DNA of 64,000 bases from Pempheris klunzingeri (Eukaryota > Chordata > Actinopteri > Acropomatiformes > Pempheridae), in contig NC_092019.1 of NCBI RefSeq assembly GCF_042242105.1, positions 17,219,328 through 17,283,327 on the forward strand. Reading direction: 5' to 3'. This document shows, piece after piece, positions 1-12,500 of this stretch. How positions within the stretch are numbered: the stretch's first letter is position 1; each line of letters opens with the position of its first letter. Made by a program: the position numbers and the translations under genes. The notes under the pieces were generated by a model that was not told the DNA's origin, searched no databases, and saw nothing but the letters and a program-made list of their open reading frames with translations.

Positions 1-229
1 GTTTCACGTCTTTAGGGTAAGCTAAGCTAATCTTCTTCTGGTTGTAGCTTCATATTTACTGTACAGACACGAGAGCGACATCACACTTCTCAACTCTCAG
101 CTAGGGCACAAATAAGCTCATTTTCAAAAAAAATGTCGAAATACTCCTTTAAATGAAAAGAGGGGGGGAAAGGGGAAATTACTCTGCAAACAATTGAAAT
201 GTGACAAGTGGCCTCAAGTAAACACTGTG

Positions 230-455
230 TTTGATACCATCAAAGAGTCACAAGTTAAAAAGTTTAGGTCAAATCAGATAAAGTTAATATCAGGTAAAAT
301 AACGAGTAATTATATCTGTCAGATGAAGGCAATAAAAAGTATAATATTTTCCACTGAAATATAGTGGATGTGAAGTATAATGTAACACAAGACAGAAAGT
401 ACAAATGCCTCAAACACTTGTGCAAATGTACTGAGGTACTTTACACCACTGCCTC
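230..455. repeat. Dispersed teleost repeat ('tacttaagtaaaag' family), copy 1, degenerate
   Basis: The right part 'agtggatgtgaagtataatgtaacacaagacagaaagtac ... ttgtgcaaatgtactgaggtactttacaccactg' matches the end of the family found at 38755-39080. The left limit is uncertain. Confidence 0.55.
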
Positions 456-613
456 TCAGGTGGAGCAGCGTCAAGGGTGTGAATCACAAGCTGTCACCCT
501 CCGTCCTCATGTGCTTTTTAGTCTCTCACACACCAATGTCAGTGGAGAGGAAACGAGGCCTGGATGACATCTGACGGTCATGTTATCATGTTTTCCAACC
601 AGCCTTTGACAGC

Positions 614-617
<4 letters not shown>

Positions 618-652
<35 letters not shown>
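618..652. repeat. (TG)n microsatellite
   Basis: About 17 units, in the ttyh1 upstream intron. Confidence 0.95.
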
Positions 653-654
<2 letters not shown>

Positions 655-1819
655 GGTTGTGTGTGTGGGCCTTAGCGGTTCCCCATCACTGTGTGTATGT
701 GAGGATGATCTCAGCTCGCCCACCTACTGTACAGTCGTCATTTACCCACCGGTGTTCCCCTCAGATCTGGTGACCGTGCAGTCATCAAGTCACTACGTTG
801 TCTTTGCTGCACAACAACACAGAGAAATGCTGCTTGACATCTGTCCGGTGCACTCTTCTAGAGCGGCGTCAGTGGAGGGACGCTCAGCTGCCTTTTAAAT
901 CTAAAGCTACAGGCACAGCTGCGTGTTGTAATAAAATTATAGTGCAATTTAATGCTTCAGCAGTGCTTGTTATTATATTCCAGTTCATTCCCTGCACGTT
1001 TATATGCACCAAGACTGTATTGCTATATCATAGAACATAATGTACTGGGGATCTGATTTCAGCTGTCATAATGATGTCATCATATACAGACTGTAGGCCG
1101 ATGTGGTTCGTGTCTCCCCCTTATGGCCCGTAATGTAATGTAATGTAGTCGTCTCTTTCTGTGCAAGACTGGATGAAAAAACAAAATGCTGCAGTTTACC
1201 TCTTTTTACAATATTTCATTTGGAACTCCTCCAGATGGTGGCCTATGGTCACAAAACCAGAGTATGTCATTTAAAATGCAGCTGCATTAGACGGCGTTCA
1301 CATTTGGCAAAATGCAAAGCACACACAGACGCAGACACACATTCCTCCTTTTCCCCCTGCTTTCTAATCTGGGTCACATACTTTGTGGGAGATTGGGTCA
1401 TACCATTCCTCTCGGGTTTGAGGGGATTTGATGAACATCTGGCCCAAGCCTTAATCTGAATATTTGAATAACAGAAAGATGTGTAAACATGTCATTATGT
1501 TTAACATTTCGAATATTTTCCTCGCTGAAGCTTAACCGTTGAGTGCTAAGAGTCTGCTTTTTTTCCATCATCTGTTTATTCCTTCCCCTGCGCTCCACTG
1601 TTGGTATGCTCATCCAGAGCACACATATCCCATCCTCTCCAGCTCCATCTCCTTGTGTCACATTCATTTAAAATGTACATACACACTGAATTAAACATTA
1701 CAGTTATGCCTCTGCTATCTGTTCTCCTACCCCCCTCTCCCGCTCTCTCTCACACACACATGCACAGATATGAACACCCTCCCACAATGTTTTCATGTCT
1801 CCTTTTTTTCCCTTTGCAG

Positions 1820-1987
1820 TGTTGCCATAGGCATCGGTTTCTATGGCAACAGCGAGGCTAATGATGGGATGTATCAGTTGACCTCGTCTCTTCTCACAGC
1901 CAATTATACGCTAGCTTCCATCGATCTGCTGGTGAGTGCTGCTCTCCGCAAGTAAACTGTCATGCAGAATATCTACCCTGCTTGACG

Positions 1988-2039
<52 letters not shown>

Positions 2040-5000
2040 ATGCTTACGTGTGGTCTGCAGAGAGACAGGAAGAAAATTCAGATACAAACTTCTGTTTTTA
2101 TCGATTTCCCTGTGGTCAGACAGTGGTTTATGTGTCAGGCTGCTAAATGTCCTCCTCCTGCTGCACTTTGCAGACGATGCAGGTCAGGAAGACTACAGTC
2201 ATATAGATGATCATACTTCTATGAGTACCAATGAAGGCGTGCAAAACACACAAGTTAATCAGTCATACCCATGTCAAAGAAACTCACATGTCATTCTTAA
2301 AAATTAGAGCAGGATATATAATCTGAAGAGAGAAGGAACAGGCACACGCTGGACAGAATAATCTGGGCCCACATTGATCAAACTCTCAAGAAAGCTTTAA
2401 AGAGACATTTAAGAGTAAAACTTTCATTTGCTTAAAGGGAAGAATCACATGAATCATCTCACGCATGATCATAGCAGGGACATCCCATCAGAGACAAGGA
2501 TTTACCCCAGGGCTGATTTTTAAACTTTTTTAAACTCTGGAATTCCTTCATAGTAATTTTTCATTTGATTTCTCACTTTTAGCAGTTTGATAAACACGAA
2601 TCCTGAGCTTTAACGTGTTTTATTGATTATGAGGGACATGCATTTGCAAGCCGAGGCACCAAGATTCCTACCATCTTCAGCTCTCTATCTCCATAACACA
2701 ATCACTCTGAACCGACCAGGATTTTCTGAGCATCATCTCTACTTTGCGGTTTCCCACTGAACTCCCCTCACATTCCTTCTTCCTCCCTCTCCAGATTTCA
2801 GACACAATTTCTGGACTGCAGCTGTCTATCTCTGGCCCCCTGACCTCTATGGAGGAGCTCTTTACCGGCAGTAAACCTTTCCTGGTGTCGACGCGGAACT
2901 GCCGGAGGTTATCTGAGAACGTGATCAACCTCCTCTCCTCCATCTCCCTGGCTCGGTCCAGTGTAGACGCAGGCCTGGGGAATGACAGCAGTGTCAGCGG
3001 GGCGTCCATCATACCTCTGACCCCTGTACCGCCCTCGGTGGCCCCTACAATGGTGCCTAGCGGTGGCTTAATGCCCAATCCCTTCTCACCTGGCTGGGCG
3101 GCCAACACGCTGATGGTCAATGAGGACTACAGGTGAGGCTGCAGTCCAGGCTGGCCGTCTGGATCAATGAGTGCCCAGATCTGTTCCCATATGCATATAA
3201 GGAGTGCGCATCTATGTGCTTCAAATGATTCAATACATATCTAGTTACCCACAATCTCATACACATGTTTCTGTATGATTCAATACACTGCGATTCAAAA
3301 CTGATTTAGAATAATTTGTTTCAGCTGCAATTTATGTAACACTTTATTTTGAGTCCGTTATATCCATATAGTAAAAAAAACAGTGTAATTTGGCACTAAC
3401 GAGGAGGAAAGAAAAAATAGTGTTTCATGTGTCACCTAAACATGCAAAAATTTCAAACTTGTTCCCAGACAGCCCAGAAATCAACATTCCTTTATATGAA
3501 AAATAAAAGTTTCCAGTTACAAATGGATAATTGATATTTAATGCTACATCTTGTTGGGTTAAAATGAGTTTTGAGTGGCTACGTTTCATGCTTAGAATCA
3601 GAAATGCCACAGAAAATCACATGTGCTGCCACTCCAACAGTAGTAAACATTGGCTGTGATAGTTATCCTTCTGGGAAATAGGAGTAAAGCTGTTCACTCA
3701 CAAACCTTTGTTCCCCTTGGTAATTGAGCAAGAAGCAATGATCCTTCTGAATTATGTTTTAGTTTAGTTTCCAATAAAAACATGATGTAACTCCATTCGT
3801 AACATTTCCGCTAATACAACAGTCTGAATTCTTGTTCCTCCTATTTACAAATCTCAGCTTCCACTAAAACTGTCAGTTTTCCAATCCAGTAGTTTAACAT
3901 TGTGGCTGTAAACACATACATTTACTTTTTACAACTCTCTCCCATTTTCTCCCTTTTTTACAACTTTAGGAGGTAAACTATCAATGTCAGTCTTAAGTCA
4001 GTCCCTAAGTACATCTTATGGGAAATGGAGTAAAAAGTAAAGTGGCTTTGAAAAGTGTTCATTAGTCTACATATACTGTACAGTGCATGCATAACCAACT
4101 TAACCCGTCATCCAAGTGTACCCACCTTGCATTTAACAACTATTTTATACGACTTTGAGGCTGGAAAGGTTAATAGAATCCAGCACAACGTTCACACAGT
4201 GCTCCTACATTTTCTACTCTGACAAGTTAATGTAGCAAATAAATAGAGTGGAGCATTTGGAGGCGCAAGCACATAAACCCTCACTTTTACAAATATCAGC
4301 ATGTTCAGACTGTTTATCAACACTGCCACTCCTCTGCTCTCGGTGTCATGAGAGGCCGAAGACACCATCCTAAGCAGCCCTTCATAAATGTTGCATGTTT
4401 ATCAAGATGACTGGCTTTGTTGAGGTAAAGCAATGGCAACTGGAAAAATATTTTTACACATAATGGGCTGATGGGACGTTTTATATTCCATAATCCATAA
4501 TGTACACACTTTAATAGGTTAATAAAAGTCCATAACTGTATCCCATGACTGATAAATAATGTCTGTTATACTAACAACTTGGAAGTACTGCTTCCCATAA
4601 AGCAAACACAGCAAACACAGACAATGTAATTTATCCCTGCTGTTACACAGTGAGAGGTTAAGTAAGGTTCAGCCTCGCTCTAACTTCACCACTCCTTTGC
4701 TCTCACACAATGGAGCCTTGTGTCCGTCTGGTCTTGATAAGCAAATAAAGCTGAAGCTATTCAAACAGACAACAGACTCACACCGAGTCTTCTTTTTTCT
4801 GTTTAAGAGAGACGTAAATAGATACCCCAGATCAGCAGTGTTATCAGAATCCTAATAAACTTATTACACTTCTCGGCAGCGTTAATTCTGCGAACAGAAA
4901 AAAAGTTGCAAGTTTTATTATATTGTATATTTCACACATCACCAAAACATGACAGCCTGGCTGAAAAACTAACTGAACTAATAAACTTTTATACAAGGTG

Positions 5001-5729
5001 CCAAGCTTCAACTGAAAAAGGAGACTAGACGGCAGAGATTTTAGCTCATATCTGCCTTCACTGCCCTGTGAGGAGCAGTAAGCAGTGCACTGACCTCAGA
5101 TTTGTTATAGCAGCGGTTGCAACCTCACAAGGGTCCCCAGACATACCTCAAGGATCACAAAATAATTCAAGACATAAGAAAGATGGAAAGATTTACACTT
5201 ACCTCCCCAGGCCCCCGTTGTGCCACTAACAACAATTTTTGAGGCAACAATCACTTTACAGTAGTTGTTCTGCGGTTCAATTTATTCATCCATAAAAACA
5301 ATGACATTACAGTCCTCCTGTCCTAACCAACCAACTCAACAACAACACCAAACAGTAGACCATTAAATAGAATTAAAATGACAAACTTCTGGCAGCACTG
5401 TAGTATCTCCTGTGGGATAAAACAGAGTAACATAGATGTTGTGGTAAGTGTCGTAATAGAAGTTATAAGTATTAATGTAGTTGGATGAAATAGTTGTAAA
5501 TGCATCTTGAGTTGGGACTTTTTTGGTAAACTGCTCTAACTATTGTCGCCCACTCAACATCTAGAATGTGTTTTAAGGTAAAGGTAATTGATGCACATGG
5601 TGTTTCCTTGTTATAGGTGGCTATCATATGTGTTGTTGCTGCTGCTTGACCTCATAGTGAGTCTGTTCATCCTGCTCGGACTGGCCAAGCAAGCCCGCTG
5701 GCTGCTCATCCTGTGAGTACACACACACA

Positions 5730-5765
<36 letters not shown>

Positions 5766-8700
5766 TGTATCTTTAGACACAAACCATACAGCGCTGGATT
5801 GATGGTCAGGGTGTCCTCTTGGCTGAAGCGTTTGTGCTTTTCTCCCACAGGATGACAGTGCTGGCCTGGCTGGCTCTCTTCCTAAGCTGGGGCTCCCTGG
5901 GCTTGGAGACAGCCACTGTAGTGGTGAGTAGACCCGGTGAAACTGCTGTGGTGAGCGGGGCCACGGCTGGAGGGAGCGCAGGGATGAAGGGCTGAAGGAA
6001 TGGGAAGTGAATGGCACTGTCATGGGAGGGATTGGCTGGCTACTGCTGAGGGAAGAGAGCTATAGGAGGCAGAGTCCTGATGGCAGGCCAGATCCATGTG
6101 TGTGTGTGTGTGTGTGTTTGTGTGTGATTTCTGTGCCCATTGTGCTAAACTGTGAAAAGACCTGCCTCCTAGGGAACGCTGCAGTCATGGCAGAGGACCA
6201 AAAAGGCAGAAAAATGGGGCAGAGATTAAAGATTCAATGCGCGTGTGCACAGGCCCGTTTGTGAACAAAGTGTGTTTGTGCATTGAAGTGCGTGTTTTCC
6301 ATGTAAGTGTGTTTGCGAGTGTGTGGGCGTTTGGCTTCGAGAAGTAAAGATAGGAGATGAAGAGAAGTGCTTTCAACAAGAGTGAGGCGGGGAGAGGAAG
6401 AGCGGGAGAGTGCATCTCGAGATCAGTTTAAGAGAGCGAGCGAGCTAAAGTGAGTGATGGAGAGAGAGAGAGAGAGAGAGAGACCAACAGTGCGTGGCTC
6501 GAAGCTGTTGCTGTACTTCGGCCCCACGGGACTTTAGACTGAGCATGCAAGGCGGAGGAAGTGTAATCCTGGGAAAGTAAAATTCACTAACATGCCGCTG
6601 GACAAGTCCAGCTGTGCTTTCAGTGCCTAAACACCACTAGTGTGCTGTGTCTTACAGGTATAAATCCAGCCACCTTCAAAGGCAGTGACATTTATCAAAA
6701 ACAAAGAAAGTTTTTATGTCTCAAACAGAGGACAGTCCTTTTACAGTTTGCCCTGTGAAGTTTGTTCAGACTCTCTCAAGTGGACACTGTTTTGTTCTGG
6801 GCTGGGGGTGTGTGAGGAGGGTAAATGATGGCTGTTTTTCTGCATTGCTGCCTACTTTAAGAGTCTCAGTGTCATGTGGGGCTGGCGGGAGATGTCCCAA
6901 GGCCTGTGGGTCCACACAGAGCCGCTCTGTCTCTGGTCACTGACAGGGAAACAATGGGCCAGCTGTGGGCCTGCCCGCTTGATTTTGTCCCCGGTCGCCG
7001 CTTTTCCTGTCAGTTGCGGGGCTCTCTGTGTGGCTCTCGCTCCCTCTTCTGGTGGGGCGATCTCAAGCTGAGTGTGCGTGAGGGTGTTGTATTAGAAAAA
7101 TGCAAGATGGTACAGCGACGTATCATGTATAATGTGAAGAGAGGATGTGGGCAAAGGGTTTAACAGAGGGGAGGATATGAGTGATGAGGTAAAGGAAAGA
7201 AAACCAAGTGTCAGACAGTAGCACAGATTTATCCAGGACGGCATGTGATGTAGGCAGATCAATAATTGCCACCATATTGTGAGCTGCTGTCAGATATCTG
7301 AGGAGGTAAGTATGTCAGTCGGTCAGTGTGTCAGCTAACGTTTCCCTTGTGATCGTTTTCTCTTGCCCTCTTTTTGCCTCATCTGTCCCTCTCTCTCCTG
7401 CCTTTTCTTTCCCCCACTGTCATCCTTTCTCTCTCTCTCTGTCTCTCTCTCTCTCCCTGACACTCTTGCTGAAATGCCAGGCTCTCAGTGACTTCTGCTC
7501 AGATCCAAACACATTTGTCCTCAACTCCACCCACTTCAACACCGGGACCAGCTCAGGTACAGTATCAAACTCTCCCTACACAGGGGACACTGTCTGAAAG
7601 TGCTGGTTGTTTTCCATTTCTGCTATGCACTTGATTTACCTCCCAACTGTGCTTATGTCAGCACAATCCAATATAATGGCAGTTAATGTTCCCACATCTT
7701 TTCTATTGTGCGCTGATCTGCTGTGCACTGGTGTTTTGCTGGCCATTCAGATGTGTTGGATTATTACCTGACCTGCAGCAGGCGCATGAACAGTCCATTC
7801 CAGCAGGTAATGTGACCTCTGTCAGTCACATGTCTTATTTATATTACATAGTACATTGCAGGCATTTAGCCGACACACTTACCCTCACTTATTTAAAGTA
7901 TTGGTTGCATGTCAGACTTGTTCAAGGCCGGTTAAGGACAAATTATTTGAGGACAGGACGCACAGCTGTTGCTGCGTGTCCTGTCCTCACATGATTTGCT
8001 CCTCAGATAAGAAGCTACACTCTCAGCATATTAATGGTATATTTGAGCAATAAGGTCAAATGCAAGCTCTTAACTCCGCTGACTTGTTGGCTTCAGCTGC
8101 TGACCCAGTCGCAGAGGGCACTGTCCAACATTCACACACACCTCTCCAGTCTGGACAGAAACGCTCTCACACAGTTCCCCAAAGCTGAGGTATGTGATAG
8201 ATGTGCAGCTTTGCAGCTTAAGAAATAAAATGTCTACTGCCTTTTTAATGTTTTTCCTAACTTGATGCAAAATTTTCATCACTGCAGAGATCACTCAGGG
8301 AGGTTCAGCAGATACTCAACTCCACAGAGGGAAACTTTCATCAGTTGGTGGCACTACTGAACTGCAGAGGTCTGAACAAGGTAACTCAAGGGCCTGTATG
8401 ACAAATAAACACTGATCGACAAAACACTGCGTCTTTATTTTCATTGACATACGTGTATGTATCCATATTCTCTTAGGACTACATTGACTCTTTGAAAGGC
8501 CTGTGCTATGATGGGATGGAGGGATTGCTTTATCTCTCCCTTTACTCTTTCCTCTCGGCTCTGGCCTTCACTGCCATCCTCTGCTCTCTGCCCGGCGCCT
8601 GGAGGAGCTTCCCAAGGTGAGAGAGGGTGTGAATGTGTGTGCAGTCAGTAGGTACAAGTGCTGTTTTGATCAGTTGTTTCTATCAATTTCTAAAAGAAAA

Positions 8701-9509
8701 AAATGACAAAAAGGACATTGTTATTTTCATGCACCCACACCGATTTATACATTATGAACTGGCAAGCATAAACACTGCCAAACATTGCAACTGAAAACAC
8801 ATTTTATTGTGTCGGGGAGGATATAGACTCTTCTGCTCTCTCATTCAAATATAACCTTGAAAATCTTCGAATGAAAATGGGCATATGCAATAGTCTAGAA
8901 TACTTAAAAGGGTATAAAATAATACTACAGCATTAGATATAAATGACCAATTAAAGCAGGAGGTTTGGCTCTCCTCAATCCATTTCAAGGTGAATGTAAT
9001 TTCTTTTTTTGCAAACAGACAGAGTTAAGTGTTCAAGAGGCTTTTCAGCAGGTTTGATGGATCTGCTGAGAGTGGATACAGAATAAGTAGTTAGTTTCAG
9101 ATACACTGAAATCCATGAGAACCCTCTTCAATTGTTGTCAGCCAACAGTGAGATTAGGTAGTTTGTGACTGGTGCTGCTGGTGCAGATATTCTGTAAAAC
9201 ATTAGTTTGATGTTTTTTCTGTGGTGACCATTTGTGGGTAAGTACATCATTTTTACCTTTTAAAGTGTGCATCTCATATGTTTTCTTTCATGGAATATTA
9301 GCGTCAAACCTATCATGAACAATGACAGAGAGAATAAATAGAGTTGTCTTGTTCGCTGTCTTTTAATAAAAAATATGAATCAAATTTAATCAAAACACCA
9401 TATAATAATATGGTGCTATGACAATGAGTTTGGATATGTAGAGAACAAGGTATAAAGACACAGTGGTAGCACATTCATTAAGTGGTGCTCATCATTTCTT
9501 TGCTCACAC

Positions 9510-9552
<43 letters not shown>

Positions 9553-12500
9553 ATGGACAACGACAGTGAATCAGAGGAGTACGAGGACTCGGACAGCGAG
9601 AGTGAGGACCCCTTCACCTCCCATCAGGCACGTAGACAGACGGCCACGGGGTCTCAGCGAGGGGCCATGGCCCCCTTCTATAATTACCCGGGGGCCGGGT
9701 GGACACCCCCCTTTTCTAGCGCGCCGCCCCTCCCGTGAGTAACACAGACACACAGACACAAAGACAGACAGACAGACAGAACAAGAGGAGGAGGAGGAGG
9801 AGGAGGAGGAGGAGGAGGAGGAGGTTGCTCTGAGATACAGTTTTGGCCTCAAGCTCGTGTTTCTTTGTTGAGGTCTGTACCTTTGAGCAACTTTAATACT
9901 GATGGCCCCAAGATCAGGGAATGTGAAAAGTCCAGGCCGTAGTATTACAACACAGAGTATACTCAACACATAGAGACTGACTGAGCACTTGTCTTGTGCA
10001 GACACATAGTCTTTTTGGTGAAGATGTTCACTGATTTCCCCCTCAAAACAGTTCCAAATGTAATCATGACACATACAGCAGAAGTTGGGCATAATTCACA
10101 CTTATTTTTACAAGACTAGTGCAAGTGCAGTATAGTCAGCTAGGTCTACACACTTTCGATAAATATACATATAGAGAGAGAAAGACAGGGACATGTAGGA
10201 TTAGTCCAAATCCACAGAGCTGTCAGTTTAAGCACATGCATTGCAGACAGACACACAGACAGGTCAATATGGACAACAGTGTAGGCAGAGAAACAGACAC
10301 AACTCCAGAGGTCTGTCTGTCTGTCTGTGTGTCTGTCTATTCGTCTGTCGAGTGTTTCCGGACAGACGATATAAGCCGCTCGGTCATTTCACAGATCTTG
10401 TCTCAAATGGCGTCCTGTCTCCTAAACAGCAGTACACTACTGCTGTGTTGGGGGGAGGGTGTCATTGACGAGGCCGCGCTCGTAAAAAGTCCGGCGATGT
10501 GAGGCTCAGGTTGACTATAGGTAACCCCCCCCCCACCCCCCCACGCACACACACACACCCACACACCCTCCTGCATCACTCTCATCTGTCTCCTCACTGT
10601 GGTGTCCAAACCTCTCAAGTTATTTCTCTGGATCTGTCCTCGCTGCTTCGCTCTTTATCACACCTCCTGCTTCCTTCTCGGTTCTCCCTCTTTCTCAGTT
10701 AAACTTCTCTCATCTTATTAAGTTTTCTCCCTTTCTCCCTCCGTGATGTTTCCAAGCTTAGTTAGTGCTAATCGTGGACTATTTAATTCCCTATTCTAAT
10801 GCCAGCTGATCATCTTGACTGCTCCCATATCTTATATTAAGACAAAAATACAAGAATACTGACTAGACTAAACTGTCAAGGCTTAGAAACTCAGCTTGCA
10901 CTAAAAATACAGTCCACCCCTCTTAAATGGAATCTGCTCGGGATTGCTTTAAAAGCTTTCTGGGGTTTATCGTGTAGATAAACAGATTCATTAGGAAAGC
11001 AACATTACAGCTGAAATGGAACTGGTGAGTCACACCCAGCGCTAAACGCATGTAATTGCAGATTATTGTAGAAATCCTGCAGAGCATCATCAGTCAGGAG
11101 TGGACTGTACGTCTGCTGCTGGTGCTCACAGTGCCTCGCTTTGAGTGTCAGTAGGACTAATACCTACTAGTGCTGTGTTTCTCCGCACTATATTTCTAAC
11201 CGCTCTTTCTCCTTCTTTCCTGTTGCCTGTCCTTGGTTCCCGTCACCCTGCGGTCCTCGTCCCCTCTGTCTCTCTCAATGTGTCTCACCCCTGTTTCCCT
11301 CTCTTCTTCATCCTCCATTCCTCCTCTCCCTCTCTCTTCTGTCCTTGTCTCTCTCTCTATCTCTATACAGGACTCCAAACGTTTCCTCCAATGGCAACCC
11401 TGGCTATGAGAGCCTCCCCTTGACTGACAGGCAGTCCCCACCCCCCTCTGTGAGTTCCTCTGTGCTCATGACACCATCGCAATCTGTGCCATTTTATCGT
11501 TGCACACGCTCGCTTTGATAATCAGTAGCAGACGGACTAACATGGTGGCAAGGCTTCGACCTCGCAGGACCCTGTGGGCTGGCCTTTTCTTCTTTCTGAT
11601 GCAAAATGTGCAAAAACATGAGAGAATTTACACATTTTCACTTTTCTATTACTCTGTGTCACTAACATGAATGTGAGAGCTGTTTTATCATCACTATCTG
11701 ACCATTTTACCTCGACTCTATCAATGAATAAAACAACAATGAACAGCGTGAACGTTCAATCTTGATGTTGGAAACAGTAGTTTAACAAAAGTAGGCCCCT
11801 TACTAGCTTTTTATCCACAGCTTTCAATCGCATGGTCTTCCTCAGTGGATGACCATGATGACCATCACATGAACAAACTTTCAGTCTTACGGTGACAACT
11901 TAGTTATCTCTGTGGCGACTGAGCAAACTCCATCCACCAAGGAAGACCATGAGATGCAGTCGAAAGCTTGACAACAGACAATCAGTTATATGAAATTAAA
12001 AGCCCCTTACACTTTAGAACATTCACTTATTACTCTCAGTTAATTCTACAAACGGTAGAAACACAAAAGGAGAAAAAAACAACAACATAGAACACTTAAG
12101 GTCCCCTCACCAGCTTTTTATGGAGCTTTCAGCTGCATCTGGTGGTCTTCTTCCGCTGATGGAGTCACATGGCCAAACTCTCAGTGTCATGATGACAATT
12201 GAGTTATGTCTATGGCGAGTGAGCAAACCGCATGTTTTGAGAATGACCATGAGATGCAGCTGAAATATGGGAAAAGCTAGTAAGTGGACCATGAGTAATC
12301 CCTCTCCTATGAGTTTCATTTGAATAATTTGAAATTCTGCATGAATGTACTAATGCCTGGTGGTCAGATGGTGGTGCGTCAAACATGTGGTGTCTGCTAC
12401 TCTCGATGAGTTGATGCTCACGTGTGTGAATTAACAGATTTTGTTTTCTCCTCTTTCTTTTCTTCTCATCACACCTTTGGACCGTCTCGTCTGTTCTGGA

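Larger units (their letters stand above)
1..1819 (+). other. ttyh1: ttyh1 intron upstream of the first visible exon
   Basis: No coding exon is visible. The stretch ends at a good 3' splice site (pyrimidine tract, then CAG at 1817-1819). It holds a degenerate dispersed repeat at about 230-455 and a GT microsatellite at 618-652; the rest looks unique. The exons for the TTYH1 N-terminus and first membrane segment must lie to the left of the window, since the first visible exon starts partway through the protein. Confidence 0.7.

Noticed and set aside
2677-3120. Minus-strand 147-residue frame antisense to ttyh1 exon 2795-3132
   Set aside because: The + strand frame joins neighbouring ttyh1 exons in phase; the antisense frame has no support.
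5624-6023. Minus-strand frames over 5624-5848 and 5706-6023
   Set aside because: They are antisense to ttyh1 exons and a microsatellite, with Cys-Val runs and no family features.
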